NCBI GenBank assembly: GCA_964371155.1
Contig: CAYJLI010000001.1
Span: 89,134 to 153,133 of the forward strand
Direction of reading: 5' to 3'
DNA length: 64,000 nucleotides
Source of the DNA: CAYJEQ01 sp964371155
Lineage (GTDB): Bacteria; Bacillota; Clostridia; Oscillospirales; Ruminococcaceae
Within the stretch, counting starts at the first letter, position 1; each line of letters starts with the position of its first letter. Both the position numbers and the translations under genes were made by a program. Below, in pieces: positions 36,095 through 45,220 of the stretch. The notes under the pieces were generated by a model that saw only the letters and a program-made list of their open reading frames with translations, searched no databases and was not told the DNA's origin.

Positions 36095-36785
36095 TTTACT
36101 TGATATGCTAACAACTCTCATATTTCCGACGAGGTGCCTGTGTTGCGGCAAGGTTACTCCCTCTGCTGAAAACCCATGCAAGCGGTGCGTGGATGGTTTT
36201 ATTTGGCTTGGAAATACTAAATGTGTAAAATGCTCCTCCCCTTTGAATGGGTGTGCTTGCGATGTAAATTCTGCAATTTCGGCAGTCTACGCCCCATATC
36301 ACTACACCAAAAGTGCCAAGCCTGCCATAATGAGGCTTAAGAAAAAATATGACGCAAATGCTGCATTATTTTTCGCTACAAAGATGGCGGAATTAGTTTT
36401 AAAGCACAAAGAGGAAATTATGTATATTATCCCTGTTCCACTATCTGCCGAGAGCAGGAGAGCTGGCAGGAAAAATCAAGCACTGCTTTTGGCGGATAAC
36501 ATATCCAAAATACTTGGCATACCAGTGCTGGATAATCTTATCATAAAAGAAAACTCTGCTTTGCCACAGCATTCTTTAAGCAGGGATGACAGATTTAGAA
36601 ATGCTAAATCTGCCTATCGAATAATAGGTGAAATTCCAAGGAATTCCGCCCTGCTTTTAGTGGATGATATCTTCACCACAGGTGCTACTGCAATTAGCAT
36701 TGCGAGCTTACTTAAAGAGGCTGGATGCGAGAAAGTCATTGCAGTTGTTGCCGCAAGGGCATATTCTTCCGACAAAGTAAAATAA
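36087..36785 (+). CDS. comF: ComF family protein (phosphoribosyltransferase-like, competence-related)
   Basis: A 232-residue protein with a zinc-ribbon-like N-terminus (CLCCGK, CKRC, CVKC, CAC; about 12-55) and a C-terminal type I PRTase domain. The PRPP-like loop is LLVDDIFTTGATA (about 190). YIIPVPLS and RKNQALLLA are typical ComF segments. It starts at GTG within the end of recD2 (8-bp overlap), so the two are coupled. ComF works in DNA uptake during transformation; whether this species is competent cannot be told here. Confidence 0.9.
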   Translation: MNNLLDMLTTLIFPTRCLCCGKVTPSAENPCKRCVDGFIWLGNTKCVKCSSPLNGCACDVNSAISAVYAPYHYTKSAKPAIMRLKKKYDANAALFFATKMAELVLKHKEEIMYIIPVPLSAESRRAGRKNQALLLADNISKILGIPVLDNLIIKENSALPQHSLSRDDRFRNAKSAYRIIGEIPRNSALLLVDDIFTTGATAISIASLLKEAGCEKVIAVVAARAYSSDKVK

Positions 36786-37011
36786 AGGTTAATAAAAGGT
36801 TACTGTAAAGATAAAATTCGACGGATTTCTTGCACTTTTAAGCCAAAGTTGATATAATACTAATGTATAAATTTTTCTTTTTTATGCTTTCTACATTTGT
36901 GTGCGAATAGTTTTTGTACATTTTTTATATATTATATTTTGTACTATCATAGCATATTTGTATATAGCAAAGATTTTAATAATTTAATCAATAGTATAAC
37001 GAGGTGAAAAT

Positions 37012-38031
37012 GTGGCTGCAAATGATATAGGCATAGACCTTGGCACCGCAACGGTGCTTATTTACCAGTATGGTAAGGGAATAATACTTAAAGAACCATC
37101 TGTAATAGCGGTAAATACAAATGACAATAAAGTACTTGCCGTGGGCGAAGAAGCCCACAAAATGCTTGGTAGAACTCCTGGGCACATAAGAGCGGTTCGT
37201 CCTATGAATGAGGGTGTAATCTCCGATTATGAAACCACTGAGCAGATGATAAAATACTTCATTAAAAAAGCATGCGGAAGCAGTTTGGTAAAGCCTCGTG
37301 TAGCAATTTGTGTACCTTCTGCGGTTACAGAAGTTGAATCGAGAGCAGTAATAGATGTAGCTATAAACGCAGGCGCAAGAAAAGTATATTTGATAGAAGA
37401 ACCTGTTGCCGCAGCTATAGGCTCGGGCATTGACATAAGCAAACCCATGGGGCATATTGTGCTCGATATTGGTGGGGGCACAAGTGATATAGCACTCCTT
37501 TCTCTGAATGGTATTGTTCATAAAAAATCAGTTAAATTTGCAGGAAACAAATTTGACGAAGCGATAATTAAAGCCGTTAAGGATAAATATAATTTACTCA
37601 TAGGCGAAAAGATGGCGGAAAAGGTTAAAAAAGAAATCGGCAGTGTATATTACGACGCTTCCGAAAACCTAACAATGGAAGTTAAAGGGCGAAATCTATT
37701 AACAGGGATGCCAGAAAAAATCACTGTGTGCCGTGATGATGTATATCCAAATCTGATGGCAGTGGTGCAAAATATCATAACAGCACTTAGGCAAGTCCTT
37801 GAGAGGACACCTCCTGAACTAATGGGTGATATTTATACAAATGGCTTGCTCCTCACAGGCGGCGGCTCACTCATACATGGCCTTGGCGACCTTATAAAGG
37901 AAAACACATATATTGAAACCTATTTATCGGATAATCCGATTGAATGCGTTGCGATAGGCACAGGACTGTCGTTTGATTATTTGGATAAATTAGTGGATGG
38001 TTTTTCCAATCGTTCTATAAAAACATATTAA
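37012..38031 (+). CDS. mreB: rod shape-determining protein, MreB/Mbl family
   Basis: Bacterial actin that directs lateral wall synthesis. It starts at GTG (AACGAGGTG upstream), giving ANDIGIDLGTATVLIY (phosphate 1). Other actin-family motifs are IEEPVAAAIGSG, VLDIGGGTSDIALLS (phosphate 2) and LLTGGGSLIHGL (adenosine). The length of 339 residues is normal. It stands alone without mreCD, so an Mbl- or MreBH-like paralogue is possible. Confidence 0.92.
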   Translation: MAANDIGIDLGTATVLIYQYGKGIILKEPSVIAVNTNDNKVLAVGEEAHKMLGRTPGHIRAVRPMNEGVISDYETTEQMIKYFIKKACGSSLVKPRVAICVPSAVTEVESRAVIDVAINAGARKVYLIEEPVAAAIGSGIDISKPMGHIVLDIGGGTSDIALLSLNGIVHKKSVKFAGNKFDEAIIKAVKDKYNLLIGEKMAEKVKKEIGSVYYDASENLTMEVKGRNLLTGMPEKITVCRDDVYPNLMAVVQNIITALRQVLERTPPELMGDIYTNGLLLTGGGSLIHGLGDLIKENTYIETYLSDNPIECVAIGTGLSFDYLDKLVDGFSNRSIKTY

Positions 38032-38038
38032 TAAAATT

Positions 38039-38079
38039 AAAAGGTATTATTTTCGTCATAGGCGGAAATAATACCTTTT
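38039..38079 (+). terminator. terminator of mreB
   Basis: A 19-bp stem with two G-T-type mismatches (38039-38057 with 38061-38079), loop ATA, then T-rich DNA. The A-rich left flank allows use in both directions toward the convergent spoIIE. Confidence 0.75.
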
Positions 38080-38146
38080 TTGTGGGTTTACCCCTCTTCA
38101 CTTGGAAACCATGATTTATTGTAGAAAATGGGGGTAAAATTTAAAT

Positions 38147-40471
38147 TTATACCACAATTATCTTCATCACCGCCGCCGTCATATCGTCCTGCCTTAAATC
38201 ATTCCTTCTGTTTTTAGCTTCACTACATATATGTTCTGCAATTTCCTGTGGGCTTAAATTTATAACACTCTTCAGTTCGCTTGCAAGCCATCCATCGCCT
38301 GTTGCAGTAATTCCATCGGAAATCATGAGTATAATGTCGTCTGCATACAATGTGGTTGTAAATCTCTCGGGGTAGGTGTCTTTAATAATTCCTATTGGTA
38401 GTGAACTACTCCTTACCATCCCCACACGACTGTTTTTCGAGACAAAACTCGGTGCGGCGCCCGCTTTGTAAAACTCAGCACCAGCGGTGTATAAATTCAC
38501 TGTTGCCACATCAATTGTAGCGGTGCATTCGCTATTTGATTTTGCCATTAGCGAGGCATTGACCATCTGCACAGCGGCAGAATAGTCACTCCCTGCTTCT
38601 ATGAGTTTACTAAGCATATCCACCGTCATCACCGACTGAACTGCCGCCTCTTTTCCGTTTCCCATGCCATCGGACAATATCGTATAGGCATTTCCACGAT
38701 TATCAGTAAATTGCTTGCAATAATCGCCACATTCGGCTTGATTGTAGGCTGAGTGCTGTGCCAAGCCAAATAAGACTTTATAATTGCCCACTTCATGATA
38801 AATAAGCTTTACTTCTTCACCATATTCCTTTATCTGTGGGAAATCAAAATCATGCTCGCAGATGCCCGATAGCTCTGCCGCCGTCACTGATGGGTCTATT
38901 CTTGGGAGTTTTATTTTTGGCAGTGTAATTTCCACTACATATCTACTATTTAAATCGGCATAGCATATGGCATTTGTGCAGGTGGCACCTATTGAGGAAA
39001 AATACTGTTTTATTTGCTTTACATGATGCAAATTTGTATAGGAAACACCCATTACATTTTCGGATAATTCCTCCATCATTTTAGCTACAATATCGAGCTG
39101 TTGCCATGCTGTATCACGCATCCGTGCCACGCTTCTATTTGTTTTTAAGTTTCTTATATGCTCAGAGTACCCATTTGTGAGTGAATTAATAATCTCTTTT
39201 TGCTTAGGGCATCGCTCCCTAAAATACATTGGCAGATTATCGTCCACTATCTCTAAATTCTCTTTTAGTCTATTAACTCCTTTACTCAGCGCATCTATTG
39301 TGTCATTATAATGACTTTGCCAACAAATATGATTATTTTTGCAACGCCTACAAACGCTTTCTCCCACATGGGTATATATTGAGCTTTCATCTTCCACATT
39401 TATTTTATCCAAATTAAACGACACATGCTCACCTGCTTCTTTTACATATTTTATCGCTTGTGAAAAGTTTACGAGTTTTGATTTTAGCACTTCCTTTATA
39501 ACCGAGCTTTCCTCCGCAGTGTTAAGTAGTGTGGGCGAAAATACTCTCTCGATAGGTTTTGCGGGTATCGCTATAAAAATAATGCTTCCTATAATAATTT
39601 GATATATCTCCACTACTTCTAATTCTCCCTCTAAGAGAGTATATATAAGTAAGTATGTGATTATAAATGAAAATGATAGGATGAGCTTTCCCAGTGGTTT
39701 AAAAATTGCCGCTACCACCGAAGAAATCGGCAAAACCGCTATTAAATAACTAAGTGGAGAAGCTGATATAGCGCAGAAAAATCCTATCACTGCCGCAAGA
39801 CTTGATGACGCCCCACCGCCAAGCGAGAACACACAGCAGAGTATTATTACAGTAATTAATACTGAACCTACACTTACATTCATAATATTTACCGAGCAAA
39901 GAACTGGCAATGGAATACAAAATGCAATAATTAGCGATACAATATCCCATTTTGTACAGTATCCATCCTTCTTTATTGTTATGCTTGTAGCCCTGAGAAA
40001 GAAGTATGCGCTTCCGGCTGTTACTGCGAGCTCTGAAACCATAAGTGTAAAGGCGTATAATGTTGGGTTTAGTGCTGTTGTGAGCATGATGGATGGTATG
40101 CCCAATGCAATCAGTGCGATAATGGGAACTATCTTTTTTTGTGCATATTCAATTGGTAGCATCTCTAAAATTGCCTCTATAATCGCTATTATAAAAAGTG
40201 AAGCTATGTACTTTATCGAATAATCCCCCATTGGAAAAATCAGCCAGCCTACAAATCCGCCCACTATCGTAGCAGGCAGATGTTTTTTACTTGCCGCAGC
40301 AGCATATCCCGTAAAAAATGGATAAACCTCTCCACCAATACTGCAATTTGCAAGGAGCAGCATTACTGAGGCATTAAATAACATAAAAGAAAACGCTTTT
40401 ATATTTTGCAAAAAGCTATCATCAATGTCGCTTACTTTTTTTAGTGATTGTATGGATGTTTTTGTTGCCAT
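38147..40471 (-). CDS. spoIIE: stage II sporulation protein E (SpoIIE), membrane PP2C phosphatase
   Basis: Dephosphorylates SpoIIAA to activate sigma-F in the forespore, and acts at the polar septum. The 774-residue protein has about ten N-terminal transmembrane helices (about 25-305), a central regulatory region with a Cys cluster (CRRCKNNHICW), and a C-terminal PP2C domain: ILSDGMGNGKEAAVQS (Asp and Gly metal site), MISDGIT and RQDDMTAAVMKI. The ATG at 40471 is preferred because AAAGGA abuts an alternative ATG four codons upstream. Upstream DNA has Spo0A-like boxes. Confidence 0.95.
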   Translation of the reverse strand: MATKTSIQSLKKVSDIDDSFLQNIKAFSFMLFNASVMLLLANCSIGGEVYPFFTGYAAAASKKHLPATIVGGFVGWLIFPMGDYSIKYIASLFIIAIIEAILEMLPIEYAQKKIVPIIALIALGIPSIMLTTALNPTLYAFTLMVSELAVTAGSAYFFLRATSITIKKDGYCTKWDIVSLIIAFCIPLPVLCSVNIMNVSVGSVLITVIILCCVFSLGGGASSSLAAVIGFFCAISASPLSYLIAVLPISSVVAAIFKPLGKLILSFSFIITYLLIYTLLEGELEVVEIYQIIIGSIIFIAIPAKPIERVFSPTLLNTAEESSVIKEVLKSKLVNFSQAIKYVKEAGEHVSFNLDKINVEDESSIYTHVGESVCRRCKNNHICWQSHYNDTIDALSKGVNRLKENLEIVDDNLPMYFRERCPKQKEIINSLTNGYSEHIRNLKTNRSVARMRDTAWQQLDIVAKMMEELSENVMGVSYTNLHHVKQIKQYFSSIGATCTNAICYADLNSRYVVEITLPKIKLPRIDPSVTAAELSGICEHDFDFPQIKEYGEEVKLIYHEVGNYKVLFGLAQHSAYNQAECGDYCKQFTDNRGNAYTILSDGMGNGKEAAVQSVMTVDMLSKLIEAGSDYSAAVQMVNASLMAKSNSECTATIDVATVNLYTAGAEFYKAGAAPSFVSKNSRVGMVRSSSLPIGIIKDTYPERFTTTLYADDIILMISDGITATGDGWLASELKSVINLSPQEIAEHICSEAKNRRNDLRQDDMTAAVMKIIVV

Positions 40472-40637
40472 GTTTATGACCATTCCTTTCTTTTAAAGGC
40501 ACAAAATCACCACTAAATATGGTTACAAATGTGCCATGTTTTTTGCTTGTCCATTTATATGAATAAGTAAAAAACAGCTTTTATTGGCTGTGTGAATTAG
40601 ATTGCTCCCATCCCGAAATAATCTATCTAATAAAATT

Positions 40638-40722
40638 ATTATATCTTAATCATTAAAAAGAAGAATGTCGATTACAGTTTGTATAATATTGTAGTTTTTT
40701 GACTTAATGGAGTTAATCGACA
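40638..40722 (-). promoter_or_regulatory. spoIIE promoter region with two inverted Spo0A-box-like sites
   Basis: The 441-bp gap between spoIIE and the aldolase gene holds TGTCGATTA (40666-40674) and its inverted copy TAATCGACA (40714-40722); the 0A box consensus is TGTCGAA. On the minus strand a TATAAT (40638-40643) lies 22 bp after the first box, which overlaps the place of a missing -35 box. This is how Spo0A-activated sigma-A promoters such as spoIIE look in Bacillus. The interval between the gene start and this promoter is AT-rich without other signals. Confidence 0.5.
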
Positions 40723-40812
40723 GCCATATTTAGCGAAAAATTACTGTTTTAACTATAAAATGCCGAGTAAAATAAAATTATGCAAGTATTTAATATTATT
40801 TTTTTAATGATA

Positions 40813-40841
40813 TTGCAAAATATGTAAATACAATTTATAAT
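40813..40841 (+). promoter_or_regulatory. sigma-A promoter of the class II aldolase gene
   Basis: TTGCAA (40813-40818), 17-bp spacer, TATAAT (40836-40841), 71 bp before the start codon. Confidence 0.8.
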
Positions 40842-40912
40842 AGTGGTAGAATACTAAGTATTATAAAATCATTTAACTTAACTGAAATTAAAAACAGAGA
40901 AGGAGAAAAATT

Positions 40913-41764
40913 ATGCTTGTTACAGGAAAAGAATTACTTTTGCATGCAGATGCTAACGGTTATGCAGTGGGGGCTTTTAATATAAGTAATATGGAAATAT
41001 TACAGGCTATTATTGCTGCCGCTGAAGAAGAAAAATCACCCGTTATTTTAGCTACCTCCGAAAGTGCAATTAAATATGCAGGACATGAAATGATTAGGGC
41101 AATGGTGGAAGTTGCAGCAAAAAAAGCAAGTGTTCCCATTGCACTTCACTTAGACCATGGCACTACATATGAAACAATCGTTGGTTGTATCAGAAATGGT
41201 TGGACATCTGTTATGATAGACGGCTCACATCATTCTCTTAAAGAAAATATTGCAGTTACTGCTGAAATCGTAAAGATAGCACATGCGGTTGGAGTATCCG
41301 TTGAAGCGGAGCTTGGCAGACTTAGTGGAGTTGAAGATAATATTTCTGTTGACGATAAAGACGCTATTTATACAAATCCTAATGAAGCTGTTGAATTTGT
41401 AAGAGAAACAGGGGTGGACTCCCTTGCAATAGCAATTGGTACCGCTCATGGTAAATACAAAGGTACTCCACATCTTGATTTCGATAGACTCGTAAAGATT
41501 AAATCCATGATTAATGTTCCAATAGTACTGCATGGTGCTTCAGGGCTAAATGAAGAAACCATCAAAAAAGCTGTTACTTTGGGGGTTGATAAAATTAATA
41601 TCGACACCGATGTTCGTCAAGCATTCACCGATGGGGTTCACAGTGTATTTGCTCAAAAGCCAAGCGAGTATGACCCAAGGAAAATCGTTGGTGCGGCAAG
41701 GGATAGCATGAAAGAAGTTGTAATTGGCAAAATGAGGATGTTTGGTTCTTCCGGCAGAGCATAA
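40913..41764 (+). CDS. fba: class II fructose-bisphosphate aldolase
   Basis: Zinc-dependent cleavage of fructose 1,6-bisphosphate to dihydroxyacetone phosphate and glyceraldehyde 3-phosphate. The 283-residue protein has VPIALHLDHGTTYE (zinc His and catalytic Asp), VSVEAELGRLSG, GTAHGKYKGTP (zinc His), VLHGASGL (zinc His) and KINIDTDVR. Length and motifs fit the short FbaA/GatY/KbaY branch, so tagatose-bisphosphate aldolase cannot be excluded by sequence alone. A GAAGGAG ribosome site is present. It is monocistronic between its own promoter and a strong hairpin. Confidence 0.92.
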   Translation: MLVTGKELLLHADANGYAVGAFNISNMEILQAIIAAAEEEKSPVILATSESAIKYAGHEMIRAMVEVAAKKASVPIALHLDHGTTYETIVGCIRNGWTSVMIDGSHHSLKENIAVTAEIVKIAHAVGVSVEAELGRLSGVEDNISVDDKDAIYTNPNEAVEFVRETGVDSLAIAIGTAHGKYKGTPHLDFDRLVKIKSMINVPIVLHGASGLNEETIKKAVTLGVDKINIDTDVRQAFTDGVHSVFAQKPSEYDPRKIVGAARDSMKEVVIGKMRMFGSSGRA

Positions 41765-41793
41765 ATTTTAATTTAAAATCTCTATAATAGCAT

Positions 41794-41846
41794 AATAATA
41801 AATGGCATTGCCTCCACCTTAAGTGGAGGCAATGCCATTTATTATT
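41794..41846 (+). terminator. terminator of fba with a 24-bp perfect stem
   Basis: Arms 41794-41817 and 41823-41846 are fully complementary, with a 5-base loop CTTAA and A/T-rich outer ends. Confidence 0.85.
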
Positions 41847-41940
41847 GATAAAATTTTTTATAGTTATAATTTCTTCTTTTGTTTTATCACCAATACTGAG
41901 CTTTGCATATTATATGTTATACCATAAGAATTTATGGATA

Positions 41941-41970
41941 GATGCCGCCAAAAACCATAATAGCGGCATC
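41941..41970 (+). promoter_or_regulatory. hairpin in the cotJ leader and possible mother-cell promoter upstream
   Basis: GATGCCGC (41941-41948) pairs with GCGGCATC (41963-41970) just 10 bp before the AAAGGAGG ribosome site of cotJA. About 35 bp upstream CATATTATA resembles a sigma-K -10 box (CATANNNTA), though no well-placed -35 was found. Sporulation-stage expression is expected from the genes. Confidence 0.35.
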
Positions 41971-41995
41971 ACTACACTTAAAGGAGGTAATAAAT

Positions 41996-42388
41996 TTGAG
42001 CGAAGTAGTCAGTAATAAAAACTCTATAAGCAGAAGAGCTACTGCTCCCAAACAACGCCGATATATTTTAGTCGAGAATGATATAGTGGACGCAACTCCA
42101 CTCTATCCAACTACTGAGGTTATGCCTTTGCCGGAGGATTGTGTCAATCCGGACTGCCCGAGTGAAGACCCTAATGTGTCTTTCCCAGACGATCTCGACC
42201 CTGATTTCGGCGTTGACCCATTGCCCGAAGAAGATATGCCGCTATCGAGCATGCCCTTAGCTATGGCATATGTACCTATGCAACAATGGAAAAGGCTCTA
42301 TTCCGAAGATGTGGCGCTAAATAGGGGTACACTTTTTGAGCAACTCGATCTTCCATTCTTAGGTGAGGAGGTAATACCTAATGGATGA
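41996..42388 (+). CDS. cotJA: spore coat-associated protein CotJA
   Basis: A 130-residue protein with a Pro/Asp/Glu-rich N-terminal half and a C-terminal CotJA domain: LAMAYVPMQQWKRLYSEDVALNRGTLFEQLDLPF, seen here as AMAYVPMQQW and NRGTLFEQLDLPF. The TTG at 41996 is used because AAAGGAGGT lies at ideal spacing; an in-frame ATG 18 codons upstream lies in the leader hairpin. The acidic extension makes it longer than the B. subtilis protein (about 80 residues). First gene of cotJABC; overlaps cotJB by 8 bp. Confidence 0.9.
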   Translation: MSEVVSNKNSISRRATAPKQRRYILVENDIVDATPLYPTTEVMPLPEDCVNPDCPSEDPNVSFPDDLDPDFGVDPLPEEDMPLSSMPLAMAYVPMQQWKRLYSEDVALNRGTLFEQLDLPFLGEEVIPNG

Positions 42389-42626
42389 TAAGCAAAGCTT
42401 ACTCTCAAGAATACAAATGTACGGATTTGCACTGCATGAGGCTTGCCTGTTTTTAGACACTCATCCCGACTCCCCCGAAGCCCTTGAGTATTTTAGGCGA
42501 TACAATCAGGCACTTAACGATACACAGGCGGAATACACCGATAAATACGGCCCCCTAACTCCATACGACTGCAAAGCTACTGAGCGTTGGGATTGGGTTG
42601 ATGGGCCATGGCCATGGGAAATATAG
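42381..42626 (+). CDS. cotJB: spore coat protein CotJB
   Basis: An 81-residue acidic protein. Typical features are LSRIQMYGFALHEACLFLDTHP, seen as RIQMYGFAL and CLFLDTHPD, plus YNQALNDTQAEYTDKYGPLT and a Trp-rich end (WDWVDGPWPWE). It is between cotJA and cotJC with tight spacing. CotJ proteins are assembled in the inner coat; cotJB interacts with the other two. Confidence 0.93.
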   Translation: MDDKQSLLSRIQMYGFALHEACLFLDTHPDSPEALEYFRRYNQALNDTQAEYTDKYGPLTPYDCKATERWDWVDGPWPWEI

Positions 42627-42638
42627 GGGGGAATTATT

Positions 42639-43250
42639 ATGTGGATTTATGAAAAAAAATTACTCCACCCTGTTAAGGTGGAGAGGCCTAATGCATTTTT
42701 AGCTAAATGCGTTATTCAGCAGTTTGGTAGCCCGGGTGGTGAACTTGGTGCTGCAAACAGATATCTTGCACAGCGCTACACAGTGCCATATGATGAGGTA
42801 AAAGCTATACTTACCGATATCGGTACTGAGGAAATGAACCATGTAGAAATGATATGCTCCATTGTGTTCCAGCTCACACGAAACCTCAGTATGGAAGAAA
42901 TAATAGACGGTGGTTTTAGCGACTACTTCTTAGGCCATACCACAGGGCTTTTCCCAGTGAGTTCCGGAGGCATACCATTCAGCGCAGAAATGATAGCTTC
43001 CAACGGCGATATACTCACGGATTTAACCGGTGATATGTTTGCTGAGCAAGCGGCAAGAACTACTTATGACAATATTTTAAGACTATGTGACGACCCAGAT
43101 GTGAGGGACACTATAAAATTCCTCAGAGAGAGAGAAATTGTACATTATCAGCGTTTCGGCGAGGCGCTCCGAATTGCGCAGGATAAGATGAATTCTGCTA
43201 ATTTCTATGCGCTAAACCCTGAATTTGACAGTGTTACTGTGCAAAATTAG
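42639..43250 (+). CDS. cotJC: CotJC, manganese catalase family spore coat protein
   Basis: A ferritin-like protein of 203 residues. Conserved segments are QQFGSPGGELGAANRYLAQRY (GGELGAANRY), TDIGTEEMNHVEMI (metal Glu, His), GDMFAEQAARTTYDN and REIVHYQRFGEAL (Glu and His ligands). The dimanganese ligands appear present, so it may remove hydrogen peroxide in the coat. GGGGGG is a strong ribosome site. It ends the cotJABC operon, followed by a hairpin. Confidence 0.93.
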   Translation: MWIYEKKLLHPVKVERPNAFLAKCVIQQFGSPGGELGAANRYLAQRYTVPYDEVKAILTDIGTEEMNHVEMICSIVFQLTRNLSMEEIIDGGFSDYFLGHTTGLFPVSSGGIPFSAEMIASNGDILTDLTGDMFAEQAARTTYDNILRLCDDPDVRDTIKFLREREIVHYQRFGEALRIAQDKMNSANFYALNPEFDSVTVQN

Positions 43251-43276
43251 GTATTTTACTATATCAACTAAATAGT

Positions 43277-43317
43277 TTAAGGGTCTTTCCTGCACGATTG
43301 CGAGGAAAGACCCTTAA
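43277..43317 (+). terminator. terminator of cotJABC
   Basis: A 15-bp perfect stem (43277-43291 with 43303-43317) from TTAAGGGTCTTTCCT, with an 11-base loop and T-rich 3' side. Confidence 0.8.
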
Positions 43318-43364
43318 TTTAAAGTAAATATTTGTAGTGCACACATAAATGTTGTGCTATACCT

Positions 43365-43419
43365 ACTTATTTTTTATGCCCTACTGACTGCATACACAGT
43401 CGGTAGGGCATAAATAAGT
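43365..43419 (-). terminator. terminator of the amino-acid ABC transporter operon
   Basis: TTTATGCCCTAC with its complement GTAGGGCATAAA, plus an inner TGACT/AGTC pairing. It lies 60 bp past the stop of the minus-strand solute-binding protein gene, convergent to the cotJ terminator. Confidence 0.7.
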
Positions 43420-43479
43420 TATTAAGCTTTTTAGTATCACGATAGTGATAGTATAATCACTTAATGCTATTTAATACAA

Positions 43480-44355
43480 TTAGTCCATAGGTACTAAGTC
43501 GCTTGTGAAGAACTGTAAGCATAGCTCGGATAATGTGCCGTCATTGCGCATTTCGAGTAGCTCAGCATCTACTGCAGCTTGTAGCTCAGTAGCACCTTTT
43601 TGGAATAGGAAGAAGCCATCAGGTAGTGAGATTTCTTCTGCATTAGGAATTTCAACTATACGCATTTCATATCCATGCTCTTCGTATGCAATTGCATAGT
43701 CAGCTAAGTTTTGAATACAAGCATCATAGCGTCCTGAAACTACTTGAGAAATAATTTCATGTGCGCCTGCATCTATGTAGTCAATGATAATTTGTGCGTC
43801 TGGATTTAGTGTGTTATAGTTTTCAAGGAAGTTAGCTGTTGCTGTACCAGTAATAGTTAGAACATTTTTTCCAGCTAAATCTTCAATTGCGTTAATGTCT
43901 GTGTTGTCAGGATTTACACCAATTGCATAAGGTGTGGAGAAGTAGGACACATCAGAATATAGGTAGTTGTCCGCACGTTCTTGTTTCCAGCTGATGTTGG
44001 ATCCCACCATGTCAAACTTATCTGAGTCAAGACCTGGTGTTAGTGCTGAGAATTCGCCCGCCATGAATAGTTCAAATTCATATTGTTCTAAACGTTCATC
44101 AAGTGCTTTAACAATCTCGATTTCGTAGCCTGCGTATGTGCCATCATCATTTACATAGTTTAGACGAGCCGCTGTTCCTGGGAAGCCATAGACTACTGTT
44201 TCCACTTCTGGTGCAGTGCTTTCTTCTGGTGCAGCTGTGCTTTCAGATGCAGGAGTTTCGCTTGATTCTGGTGCTGGTTCGGATGTGCAGGCAGCAAGAG
44301 AAAATGCTAATACTGCACTCAGTGTTAATGCTAAAACTTTTTTCATGTTCATCAT
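43480..44355 (-). CDS. polar amino-acid ABC transporter, substrate-binding lipoprotein
   Basis: A 291-residue family 3 solute-binding protein. It has a signal peptide with lipobox SLAAC (about 18-22) and a Ser/Glu/Pro-rich linker. The periplasmic-type domain includes YAGYEIEIVKALDERL, DMVGSNISWKQERADNYLYSDVSYF (in pieces DMVGSNISWK, YLYSDVSYF) and GKNVLTITGTATANFLE. SBPs of this kind bind glutamine, histidine, cystine or arginine; this one's place in a histidase locus suggests histidine or a related amino acid. It is 127 bp downstream of the ATPase gene. Confidence 0.88.
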   Translation of the reverse strand: MMNMKKVLALTLSAVLAFSLAACTSEPAPESSETPASESTAAPEESTAPEVETVVYGFPGTAARLNYVNDDGTYAGYEIEIVKALDERLEQYEFELFMAGEFSALTPGLDSDKFDMVGSNISWKQERADNYLYSDVSYFSTPYAIGVNPDNTDINAIEDLAGKNVLTITGTATANFLENYNTLNPDAQIIIDYIDAGAHEIISQVVSGRYDACIQNLADYAIAYEEHGYEMRIVEIPNAEEISLPDGFFLFQKGATELQAAVDAELLEMRNDGTLSELCLQFFTSDLVPMD

Positions 44356-44482
44356 CCTTTTCTTTTATTATAAAATAGCTTTATGCTACTTTATTCAAAT
44401 AATTTTTAGCCATAAGCAAAACTAAGCATTCACTACCTATCTTTTGCTTATCACTATAACAATTTTAACACCTTTAAAGTGA

Positions 44483-45220
44483 CTAATGTGTAGAAATACG
44501 GTGTAAAAACTGTTTTGTGCGTTCTCTTTTTGGATTTCCGAAGAATTCTTCAGGTGGTGCTTCTTCATGTATGTCACCATCTGCAAAAAATATAACTCTA
44601 TCCGCTACATCTTTAGCAAAGGACATTTCATGTGTTACTATAATTAGTGTGATACCCTGATGTGATATCGAACGAATAACATCGAGTACCTCCCCTACCA
44701 TCTCTGGGTCGAGTGCCGAAGTAGGCTCATCAAATAAGATTATTTTAGGCTTTATAGCAAGTGCTCTCGCTATGCCTACACGCTGTTGTTGTCCGCCTGA
44801 AAGCTGATGGGGATAGTAGTTCATTCTGTCGGAAAGTCCTACTCGTGTTAATTCATCCACTGCGATTTTTTTCGCTTCTTCTTTGTCCATCTTTTTTACT
44901 ACTACAAGCGCTTCCATTACATTTTCAAGCGCTGTCTTGTGACGGAATAGATTGTATGACTGAAATACCATTGCGGTTTCACGGCGCACTGCCAAGATTT
45001 CCTTGCCCGATACTTTTGCCATGTCGAGTTCCATATCGTCTATAATAAGCGTGCCTTTTTCTGCCTGCTCTAAGAAATTTAGTGTGCGTAAAAATGTGGA
45101 TTTACCCGAGCCACTTGCCCCTATCATTACCACTACTTCACCAGTTTCAATTTTGCAGTTTACTTCTCTGAGCACATGATTTTTTCCAAAGGATTTATTC
45201 CAATTTTTAACCTCAAGCAT
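44483..45220 (-). CDS. polar amino-acid ABC transporter, ATP-binding protein
   Basis: A 245-residue ATPase of the HisP/GlnQ type: MIGASGSGKSTFLRTLN (Walker A), QLSGGQQQRVGIARALA (signature; piece LSGGQQQRV), ILFDEPTSALDPEM (Walker B), VTHEMSFAKDVADRV (switch His). The ATG at 45220 is chosen over an upstream start that runs into the permease gene; it overlaps the permease stop by 8 bp. Confidence 0.94.
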   Translation of the reverse strand: MLEVKNWNKSFGKNHVLREVNCKIETGEVVVMIGASGSGKSTFLRTLNFLEQAEKGTLIIDDMELDMAKVSGKEILAVRRETAMVFQSYNLFRHKTALENVMEALVVVKKMDKEEAKKIAVDELTRVGLSDRMNYYPHQLSGGQQQRVGIARALAIKPKIILFDEPTSALDPEMVGEVLDVIRSISHQGITLIIVTHEMSFAKDVADRVIFFADGDIHEEAPPEEFFGNPKRERTKQFLHRISTH

